From Lujinxingia vulgaris (lineage in GTDB: Bacteria; Myxococcota_A; Bradymonadia; Bradymonadales; Bradymonadaceae), in contig NZ_VOSM01000001.1 of assembly GCF_007997015.1 (NCBI RefSeq), forward strand, positions 682,001-746,000: a DNA stretch of 64,000 bases, read 5' to 3'. Positions 46,193-53,111 of this stretch are shown piece by piece. The notes below the pieces were generated by a model. It made no database searches. It worked only from the letters and a program-made list of their open reading frames with translations, and had not been told where the DNA came from. The position numbers and the translations under genes were made by a program. Position 1 is the stretch's first letter. Each line of letters opens with the position of its first letter.

Positions 46193-47750
46193 AGTGGCGG
46201 TGATTGTCTTTGGGGCTGCGGTGGCTTTCGGGCTGGGGCGAGGGTTGCGCATCCCGGTGATGCCGCTGCTGATCGTGGCGGGGCTGCTCTTTTCGCTCAC
46301 CGGCTTGCTCGATGACCGTGAGGTGGTCGGTGCGATGCTGGAGATGGGGCTGACCTTTCTGGTGTTCACCGCGGGGTTGGAGATGGCGCCGTCGCGGGTG
46401 CGCGAGCAGGTGGGGGCGGTGTGGCGGGTGGGTCTTGCGCAGTTTGTCTTGCTCGGCGGGCTGGCGATGGTGGTGTTGTGGCTGGGCGGTCAGAGTGTGG
46501 AGGAGTCGCTCTATGTGGCGCTGGCGGTTGCGGCGAGCTCAACGCTTGTGGTGGTGCGGCTGTTGCGTCAGCGGCGCCAGATTTTTGAGCCGCTGGGACG
46601 GATGCTCATCGGGGTGTTGCTGCTGCAGGACGTGCTGATCATTCTGGGGCTGGTCATCGTCTCGGGGCTTGCCGAGGGGCCGGCGGTGGTGCTGCAGCGC
46701 GTAGGAGGAGGGACGCTTGTGATGGGGCTTGCAGCGTTGCTCTACTGGCAGGTGCTGCCGCGGTTGATCGATCGTTATGAAGATGATGATGAGATCGGGT
46801 TGCTGATTGTCGTCGCCACGCTCTTTGCGATGTTGGGGCTGGCATCGCTTGTCAGCGTGCCGATTATTGTGGGTGCTTTCGCCGCGGGGCTGGCGCTCTC
46901 ATCGTTTCCGACCAATGCGCTGGTGCGGGGGTTGATCGGACCGCTGATCGACTTTTTTATGGCGCTCTTCTTTGTGGCGCTGGGGGCGTTTCTGGTGGTG
47001 CCTTCGCCGGAGGAGCTGCGGGTGGGGCTGGGGCTGGTGGTGCTCTTGTGGGTGGTGACCCCGGTGGTGGTCGTGCTTGTGGCGGAACGCGCCGGATTTA
47101 CAACGCGCGGGGCGGTGGAGGCGGGGCTATTGCTGGCACAGACCAGCGAGTTTTCGCTGGTGGTGGCGCTGCAAGGGGTCACCAGCGGTCAACTCAGCGA
47201 GGGGACGTTGACGATTATTACGCTTGTGACGGTGGTGACCATTGGTCTGACGCCCTGGATTTCAGGACGGGGGCTGGTGCGCCTGGGGATGCGGTTGCAT
47301 CCGCGGCCGCGGGCGGTGGAGGGGAGCACTGATCGCGAGGATCATGTGGTGGTGATTGGCCTGGGGGTTGCCGGCGCGATGTTGATGGAGAAGATTCAGG
47401 CCGCGCAGATGCAAGCCGTGGGGCTGGATTATGATCCCGGGGAGGTCTCGAATCTGAGGGAGCGCGGCTATCAGGTGGTCTGGGGTGATGCTGACGATCC
47501 GCGGGCGTTGGACGCTCTGAATCTCGGGGGGGCGCGCGCGGTGTTCATCACCACGGGCAGGCTCTCGCATGTGGAGCAGGTCGCCGAACGTGTTGGCGAG
47601 GAGACGCCCATCTGGGTGAATCTGATGGACGACTCCCAGGTGAGCGCGTGTGAGGCGGTGGGGGCGCATACGGTGAACTACTCCCGGGCGTCGAGTCGCC
47701 GGGTGATGGCGTGGTTTGAGAGCTTGAACTCGGGCGAGGCGTCATCCTGA
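46185..47750 (+). CDS. Second CPA2 cation:proton antiporter with TrkA-N domain
   Basis: A 521-residue paralogue of the gene before it. The N-terminal transport domain has EMGLTFLVFTAGLEMAPSRV and LLAQTSEFSLVVALQG, and the RCK-N domain begins VVVIGLGVAGAMLM with an intact GxGxxG and the adenine-ribose acidic residue in VGLDYDPGEV. It starts inside the last codons of the first antiporter, which implies translational coupling and perhaps a heterodimer. It is 25 bases upstream of mrpE. Confidence 0.88.
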   Translation: MIEVAVIVFGAAVAFGLGRGLRIPVMPLLIVAGLLFSLTGLLDDREVVGAMLEMGLTFLVFTAGLEMAPSRVREQVGAVWRVGLAQFVLLGGLAMVVLWLGGQSVEESLYVALAVAASSTLVVVRLLRQRRQIFEPLGRMLIGVLLLQDVLIILGLVIVSGLAEGPAVVLQRVGGGTLVMGLAALLYWQVLPRLIDRYEDDDEIGLLIVVATLFAMLGLASLVSVPIIVGAFAAGLALSSFPTNALVRGLIGPLIDFFMALFFVALGAFLVVPSPEELRVGLGLVVLLWVVTPVVVVLVAERAGFTTRGAVEAGLLLAQTSEFSLVVALQGVTSGQLSEGTLTIITLVTVVTIGLTPWISGRGLVRLGMRLHPRPRAVEGSTDREDHVVVIGLGVAGAMLMEKIQAAQMQAVGLDYDPGEVSNLRERGYQVVWGDADDPRALDALNLGGARAVFITTGRLSHVEQVAERVGEETPIWVNLMDDSQVSACEAVGAHTVNYSRASSRRVMAWFESLNSGEASS

Positions 47751-47775
47751 CGACGATGGTGGCGAGGGGGGGACG

Positions 47776-48261
47776 ATGGTGGGAGGCGTGTTCTGGCGCG
47801 TGGTGCTTTTCGGGGTTTTGTGGTGGGTGTGGGCCGGCGACAAGCCTGCGTCATGGTGGTTTGGGGCGCCGGCGGTCATGTGCGCCGCGATCATGGCAGC
47901 ACGCCGGGTGCCGGCGGAATCCCATGCACTGAGTGTGAAGGGGCTTGTCGCGTTTTTGTTTTATTTTGTGCGCGCCTCGTTGCAGGGGGGCGTCGATGTG
48001 GCGTGGCGGGCGTTGAGCCCGCAGATGCGACTTCATCCGGGCTTTCTGGAGTATCCGATTCGCTTTGAGGCTGGGGGGGCGCCGGCGGTGTTTTTCGCCA
48101 ACATCATCAGCCTCTTGCCGGGCACGCTCAGTGTGCGGTTGGTGGGGCACTCGGTGATGGTGCATGCCATCGATTTGCGCGCGCCTGTTGAGGCGCAGCT
48201 GCAGGAGCTGGAGGCGCACGTCGAACAGATGTTTGGCGGTCCGGGCAGGGAGGGGCGATGA
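47776..48261 (+). CDS. mrpE: Mrp-type antiporter subunit E
   Basis: A 161-residue membrane protein of the MnhE/MrpE/MbhA family. Two N-terminal helices (about 5-45) are followed by another membrane helix around 58-72 and the conserved cytosolic ISLLPGTLSVRLVGHSVMVHAID segment. It is the first subunit of the Mrp-type cluster, as in archaeal MBH/Mrp operons, where this subunit also comes first. The stop overlaps the next start by four bases (ATGA). Confidence 0.88.
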   Translation: MVGGVFWRVVLFGVLWWVWAGDKPASWWFGAPAVMCAAIMAARRVPAESHALSVKGLVAFLFYFVRASLQGGVDVAWRALSPQMRLHPGFLEYPIRFEAGGAPAVFFANIISLLPGTLSVRLVGHSVMVHAIDLRAPVEAQLQELEAHVEQMFGGPGREGR

Positions 48262-48512
48262 TCGTGGTGGTTGCATTGGTGATGGGGAGTTTTTCGGCGG
48301 CGATCGTAAGGATCTGGCTTGGCCCCAGCGGCGCGGACCGAATGATGGGCGCGCAGCTCTTCGGAAGCTCGGGGGCGGCTACCGTGCTGGTGCTGGCTGC
48401 GATGCTGAATGACTGGTTGTTGGTCGACGTAGCGCTGGTGTTTGCGTCGCTGGCGGCGGTCACGGTGGTGGCATTTGTGGAGCGCACTGAGCGGGCATCG
48501 AGCCCGGAGTGA
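48258..48512 (+). CDS. mrpF: Mrp-type antiporter subunit F
   Basis: An 84-residue, three-helix protein of the MnhF/MrpF family. The IWLGPSGADRMMGAQLFGS segment between helices 1 and 2 is the family signature. It is coupled to mrpE by ATGA and lies seven bases before mrpG. Confidence 0.88.
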   Translation: MIVVVALVMGSFSAAIVRIWLGPSGADRMMGAQLFGSSGAATVLVLAAMLNDWLLVDVALVFASLAAVTVVAFVERTERASSPE

Positions 48513-48519
48513 GGGGGCG

Positions 48520-48831
48520 ATGGAGGGGGTGAGGGCGGTGCTGGCGTTGGTGCTGATGATGATCGGGGCGCTCTTCTTTGTGGCCGGTTCGGTGGGGATG
48601 CTGCGCTTTCCCGACGTGTATACTCGCCTTCATGCGTTGACCAAGGCCGACAATCTGGGGATGGGTTTGGTGGTCCTCGGGTTGAGCCTCAAGGCGCCGG
48701 GATGGCAGCCGGTTCTCAAGCTGGTGTTGACCTGGATCTTCGTGATGATCGCCGGGACGGTCTCCTGCCATCTGGTGGCGCGGGAGGCCTATCGCCAGGG
48801 GGTAAAGCAGGAGGATGGGGGGGAGCCGTGA
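48520..48831 (+). CDS. mrpG: Mrp-type antiporter subunit G
   Basis: A 103-residue, three-helix protein of the MnhG/MrpG family, recognised by GSVGMLRFPDVYTRLHALTKADNLGMGLV. The ATG at 48520 is used. Its stop overlaps the next start by four bases (GTGA). Confidence 0.9.
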   Translation: MEGVRAVLALVLMMIGALFFVAGSVGMLRFPDVYTRLHALTKADNLGMGLVVLGLSLKAPGWQPVLKLVLTWIFVMIAGTVSCHLVAREAYRQGVKQEDGGEP

Positions 48832-49100
48832 TTGTCTTCGATGTCGTGCTCACGTTGACGCTGTGGGTGCTTGCGGTGGGGGCGGTATCGCAGGCGGATC
48901 TTTTTAAATCGGTGGTCCTCTTTGTGACGCTGGGGGTTGTGGTGGCGGTGGCCTGGGTGCGTCTGGGGGCGGCAGATCTGGCGATGGTGGAGGTTGCGGT
49001 GGGAGCCGGGGTGACCGGTGCGTTGTTTCTGAACACGCTGGGGTATCTGGAGCAGGGGCGGGGCGAAGGGGGGGCAGATGAAGACGAGACGGGCGTTTGA
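48828..49100 (+). CDS. DUF4040 / MbhD-like subunit (MrpA C-terminal module)
   Basis: A 90-residue, three-helix protein starting at GTG 48828. SQADLFKSVVLFVTLGVVVAVAWVRLGAADLAMVEVAVGAGVTGALFL matches the module that in bacterial MrpA is fused at the C-terminal end and in archaeal MBH is the separate subunit MbhD. It is therefore a stand-alone piece of what would be MrpA. The glutamate in MVEVAVGAG is conserved. Its last 23 bases overlap the next gene. Confidence 0.82.
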   Translation: MIVFDVVLTLTLWVLAVGAVSQADLFKSVVLFVTLGVVVAVAWVRLGAADLAMVEVAVGAGVTGALFLNTLGYLEQGRGEGGADEDETGV

Positions 49101-49782
49101 GACGGGGGTGGCCCTGGCGAGTCTGGGGCTGGGAGCCCTGGTCGCGCTTGGCGCGATGCGTCGCCGATCTCTAGGGCCCGCCGCGGGTCATCTCGTGCGA
49201 GACCGGCTGGAGGAGAGCGGGGTCAGCAGCCTGGTCACTGCGGTGCTTCTGAACTTTCGGGCCTACGACACCATGCTAGAGGTGGTCGTGCTGGTGGTGG
49301 CGTTCTGGGGGGCGTGGTCGTTGCGGCCGATGCACACCCGCGTGCCCGAGCGCGAGACCGATCCGATCTTGTTACGGACGGTGGGAGGCATGCTGCCGGT
49401 GCTCTGGTTGCTGGGGATCTATCTGTTGTGGGCGGGAACCAGCCGTCCGGGCGGGGAGTTCGCCAGCGGTGCGGTGCTGGGCGCAACCGGCGTGCTCACG
49501 TTGCTGATTGGCGAGCGGGTTCCGGGGACGGGGCGTCGGGTGGTGCGCAAGGTGCTGGTGGTTGCCGGGGTGGTGGTTTTTATGATCGCCGGGGTCGTCG
49601 GAGCGCTAGGTGCGATAGAGGGGCACGAACTCTGGAGTTACCCGGCGGAGGAAGCGGGGCGATGGATCGTGGCGATTGAGGTGGCCGGCGCGGCGACCAT
49701 CGCGTTTGTCCTGATCGGGCTGTTTGCGGGGGGGCGAGAGCGCCTTCATGGGGCTGCATCCGTGCGCTCGGAGGAGGGATGA
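49078..49782 (+). CDS. mrpB: Fused MbhE-like and MrpB subunit
   Basis: A 234-residue membrane protein. The first part (about 1-85) has an N-terminal helix, VTAVLLNFRAYDTMLEVVVL and a following helix, the pattern of MbhE, which is the extreme C-terminal end of bacterial MrpA. The second part (about 95-225) is a standard MrpB/MbhF domain with TVGGMLPVLWLLGIYLLW and GTSRPGGEFASGAVLGA. The two modules are in one frame. The ATGA overlap with the next gene keeps translational coupling. Confidence 0.85.
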   Translation: MKTRRAFETGVALASLGLGALVALGAMRRRSLGPAAGHLVRDRLEESGVSSLVTAVLLNFRAYDTMLEVVVLVVAFWGAWSLRPMHTRVPERETDPILLRTVGGMLPVLWLLGIYLLWAGTSRPGGEFASGAVLGATGVLTLLIGERVPGTGRRVVRKVLVVAGVVVFMIAGVVGALGAIEGHELWSYPAEEAGRWIVAIEVAGAATIAFVLIGLFAGGRERLHGAASVRSEEG

Positions 49783-50084
49783 TTCCATCGGAGATCTATG
49801 TGGTCGCCGGAGCCGGGCTGGTGTCGGTGGGGTTATTTGCCTGGGTGGTGCGACGTCATCTGGTTCGTCGGATGATGGGAGTCAACGTCTTGAGTACAGG
49901 CGTCTTTATGATGCTCATCGGAGGTGCACGACGCGTGGACGGTGTGCCGGACGCGGTGCCTCAGGCGATGGTGCTTACCGGGATTGTGGTTGCAGTGAGC
50001 GCGACGGCGTTGGGGCTGGCGTTGATTCAGCACATCTATGAGCATCGGAGCCAGCAATCTGTGGGAGAGAGGGGGCCGCTTTGA
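49779..50084 (+). CDS. mrpC: Mrp-type antiporter subunit C (NuoK-like)
   Basis: A 101-residue, three-helix protein homologous to NuoK. GVNVLSTGVFMMLIG and the MVLTGIVVAVSATALGLALIQ segment are the MnhC signature. The first conserved acidic residue of NuoK's helix 2 is not obvious (Asn/Ser there), as in other MrpC. Its stop overlaps the next TTG start. Confidence 0.88.
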   Translation: MIPSEIYVVAGAGLVSVGLFAWVVRRHLVRRMMGVNVLSTGVFMMLIGGARRVDGVPDAVPQAMVLTGIVVAVSATALGLALIQHIYEHRSQQSVGERGPL

Positions 50085-51592
50085 GCTCGCTTCCGCTGAT
50101 CAGCGCCGCGATCTGGGTGCCCCTGCTCGGGGCTCTCTTCGTGTCATTGTGGCCGCGTCGCTATGCTGCGCTGTGGGGGATGGGGGCAGCGCTCGTGAGC
50201 GCGACTTCAGCGTTGGGACTTGTGGTTGCGGTCGCAGTGGCAGGGCCACGTCGCGAGCGCCTGGGTGGATGGGGGGCGCCGGCGGGTATTGAGCTGTGGG
50301 TCGACGGTCTCTCGGCCTTGATGATCGCGATGACGGCGGTGGTCGGCCTGGTCATCAGCGTTTACGCGGTAGCTTACTTTCGGGCCGCCGATGGAGCGGC
50401 CGACTCGGAGCGCCGGGAGATTGATCTTCGGCGCGAGGCCTACTTCTGGCGGATCTGGCTCGTGGTGTGGGCGGCGATCAATGCGGTGTTTGCTTCTGCC
50501 GACCTGTTCAACCTCTACGTCACCCTGGAAGTGGTGGGGCTGGGGGCTGTCGCGCTTGTGGCGCTGGCCGGGGGGCGCGCGCTGCCCGCGGCGATGCGCT
50601 ATCTCTTTGTGACCTTGAGCGGCTCGCTCCTCTATTTGCTGGGCGTGGTGTTGATTTACAGCGAGGGAGGGACGCTGGCGCTCTTTCAGGCCGGTGAGAT
50701 GCTGGTGGTGGGCGCGCTCAGCCAGGCGGCGCTGGTGGTGATGGTGGTGGGACTGGCGCTGAAGACGGCGCTCTTTCCCCTGCATTTCTGGCTGCCGCCG
50801 GCGCACGCTGATGCGCCGGCGCCGGTGAGTGCGCTGCTCTCAGCGCTGGTGATCAAGGTCACGTTCTACATCCTGGTGCGATTGTGGGTGGTCGTGTTTC
50901 CCCCGGAGGTGAGCCAGCCGGTGGGGGAGATATTGATGATTCTGGGGCTGGTCGCGGTGATCTGGGGCAGCTGGCGGGCGCTGCGGCAGGAGCGCTTAAA
51001 GATGCTGGTGGCGTACTCGACGGTCGCTCAGGTGGGGTATCTTTTTCTGGTGTTCGGGTTAGGTCCGCGGGCCGACGGGAGCGCGGGGTGGCAGGCCGGG
51101 GCGTATTTTGCGATCTCGCACGCCTGCGCCAAGGGAGCGATGTTTCTGGCCGCCGGGGCGATCGCGCGGGCCGTGGGGCATGACCAGATCGAAGAGATGC
51201 GCGGGGTGGGGGCACAGCTTGCGCTTCCATTCTTCGCATTCGGCCTGGGAGGAATTAGCCTGATGGGGTTACCCCCCAGCGGCGGCTATGTCAGCAAATG
51301 GTTGTTCATCACGTCGGCGGCAGCGACCGGAGATGTGATCGTCGTTGTGGCGGTGGCGTTGGGAGGGCTTCTGGCGGCGGCGTATGTTTTTCGGGTGCTG
51401 GCGTTGGCCTTTGAGCGCGCGCCGCGGGAGGGGGCACCTCCGCTGCGTCCGATCCCCTCCACGCTGGGGTGGGCGGCGTTGGCGCTGGGGGCGGTCGCGG
51501 TGGCGTTGGGACTGGCCGCCGGCGCTCCGCTGGCACTTCTGGAGGTGGGCCTGCCCTTCGGTCAGAGTTTGGCCGAAGGAGTCACCCCTTGA
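50081..51592 (+). CDS. mrpD: Mrp-type antiporter subunit D (first ND-like subunit)
   Basis: A 503-residue NuoL/M/N-type antiporter subunit starting at TTG 50081, inside the mrpC stop. The TM5 glutamate is Glu150 (YVTLEVVGLG), the TM7 lysine Lys228 in GLALKTALFPLHFWLP, and TM8 has Lys259. The KMLVAYSTVAQVGYLF segment follows. All catalytic residues expected of an active antiporter-like subunit are kept. The sense strand is markedly G-rich, in contrast to the next gene. Confidence 0.9.
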   Translation: MSSLPLISAAIWVPLLGALFVSLWPRRYAALWGMGAALVSATSALGLVVAVAVAGPRRERLGGWGAPAGIELWVDGLSALMIAMTAVVGLVISVYAVAYFRAADGAADSERREIDLRREAYFWRIWLVVWAAINAVFASADLFNLYVTLEVVGLGAVALVALAGGRALPAAMRYLFVTLSGSLLYLLGVVLIYSEGGTLALFQAGEMLVVGALSQAALVVMVVGLALKTALFPLHFWLPPAHADAPAPVSALLSALVIKVTFYILVRLWVVVFPPEVSQPVGEILMILGLVAVIWGSWRALRQERLKMLVAYSTVAQVGYLFLVFGLGPRADGSAGWQAGAYFAISHACAKGAMFLAAGAIARAVGHDQIEEMRGVGAQLALPFFAFGLGGISLMGLPPSGGYVSKWLFITSAAATGDVIVVVAVALGGLLAAAYVFRVLALAFERAPREGAPPLRPIPSTLGWAALALGAVAVALGLAAGAPLALLEVGLPFGQSLAEGVTP

Positions 51593-53109
51593 GCGTCCTT
51601 TTCTGGCTACCGCTGGCGGTTGTGCTCAGCTCCATGATCCCGGGGCTGGCGATCTTTTTGCTTCGTGAAGATCAGGTCATCACCCGCACTACCCTCAACG
51701 TTCTGGGCGCGCTGACCAAGCTCGCCCTCATCGCCGCGATGGTGCTCGGCGTCTACCGCGGGCAGCTCTACGAGACGCGCTTTCCGCTGATGCCCGGCTT
51801 TGACCTTGTGCTTCACGCCTCGGCCCTTCCGATGCTCTTTGTGGTGCTCTCGGCGGTGCTCTGGCTGATCACCACCATCTACGCCATCGGCTATCTGGAG
51901 CGCTCGCCAGGGCGTAGCCGCTTCTTCGGCTTTTTCAGCGTATGCGTCAGCGCGACCACCGGGATCGCGCTCTCCGGCAACCTCTTCACCTTTGTACTCT
52001 TCTACGAGCTGCTCACCCTGGCGACCTACCCGCTGGTGGTGCATCGCGGCACCCGTGAGGCGCTGCGCGCCGGCAAAATCTATCTCGCATACACGCTCAC
52101 CGGGGGCACCGTCTTGATGGTTGCCGTCGTGTGGATGCACGCCGTGGTGGGGCCCTTCGACTTTATGGAGGGAGGGGCGTTGGCCACCCATTTTGAAGAT
52201 CATCGCCAGGCGCTGACGATCCTCTTCTGGGTGATGGTGGCGTCGCTGGGGGTGAAGGCGGCTCTGGTGCCCCTGCACGGCTGGTTGCCGGTCGCCATGG
52301 TCGCGCCGGCCCCGGTCAGCGCGCTTCTGCACGCGGTCGCCGTGGTCAAGGCCGGCGCCTACGGCATCGTGCGCCTTGTGTACGACGTATACGGCATCAC
52401 CTTTGTGCGCGATCTGGGGTTGGGAACGGGCCTGGCAATCTGGGCGTCGATCACCATCATCTATGCCTCGTTGCGGGCGCTCTCCCAGGACAAACTCAAG
52501 CGCATGCTGGCCTATTCGACGGTCAGTCAGGTCGCCTACATCATTCTCGGCGTGGGGCTGGGCGGGCCGCTGGCCAGCGTCGGGGGCATCGTGCACCTGG
52601 TGCACCAGGGAGTGATGAAGATCACGCTCTTCTTTTGCGCCGGTAACCTGGCGGAAACGCTGGGGATTCATCGCATCTCCCAGACCCGTGGGGTGGCCCG
52701 CCGCATGCCCTGGACGATGGCCGCCTTTACGGTCGGCGCGCTGGGGATGATCGGGGTGCCGCCGCTGGCGGGCTTTATCTCCAAATGGTCACTGGGCACG
52801 GGCGCTGCGGCAAGCGGATCGCCCTGGGCGCTGGCCGTGCTTGCAATCTCCAGCGCGCTTAACGCGGCCTACTTTTTGCCGGTGGTGTTTCGGGCCTACT
52901 TCCAGGAACCGCTCCGTCCCTGGCCGCGGGAGAGTGAAGCCGAACGCTTTGAGACCCACCTGAGCCTGCTGCTGCCGCCGGTGATCACCGCGCTCTTTGT
53001 CATCGCGATGGGGCTGGCGGCGAGCAGCACCTGGAGCCCGCTCTCCTGGGTGGAGCTGTTAGTGGCGCGCATCTATCCCGGTCCGGCGTCCGGGGCAGGG
53101 GGAATGTAG
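51589..53109 (+). CDS. Second ND-like (MrpD/NuoM) subunit
   Basis: A 506-residue paralogue with TTG start at 51589, coupled by TTGA to mrpD. Glu140 (VLFYELLTL), Lys223 (SLGVKAALVPLHGWLP) and Lys254 in TM8 are present, so it should be ion-translocating. Sequence style is closer to NuoM than to NuoL. Base composition changes sharply here: the sense strand becomes C-rich from its first codons on. An independent evolutionary origin or a recombination joint at this point is possible. Confidence 0.88.
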   Translation: MSVLFWLPLAVVLSSMIPGLAIFLLREDQVITRTTLNVLGALTKLALIAAMVLGVYRGQLYETRFPLMPGFDLVLHASALPMLFVVLSAVLWLITTIYAIGYLERSPGRSRFFGFFSVCVSATTGIALSGNLFTFVLFYELLTLATYPLVVHRGTREALRAGKIYLAYTLTGGTVLMVAVVWMHAVVGPFDFMEGGALATHFEDHRQALTILFWVMVASLGVKAALVPLHGWLPVAMVAPAPVSALLHAVAVVKAGAYGIVRLVYDVYGITFVRDLGLGTGLAIWASITIIYASLRALSQDKLKRMLAYSTVSQVAYIILGVGLGGPLASVGGIVHLVHQGVMKITLFFCAGNLAETLGIHRISQTRGVARRMPWTMAAFTVGALGMIGVPPLAGFISKWSLGTGAAASGSPWALAVLAISSALNAAYFLPVVFRAYFQEPLRPWPRESEAERFETHLSLLLPPVITALFVIAMGLAASSTWSPLSWVELLVARIYPGPASGAGGM

Positions 53110-53111
53110 CC

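Noticed and set aside
51589-51660. Replication terminus at the skew switch
   Set aside because: A second change near 23 kb and the lack of a recognisable dif site make a terminus unlikely; a local block exchange fits better.
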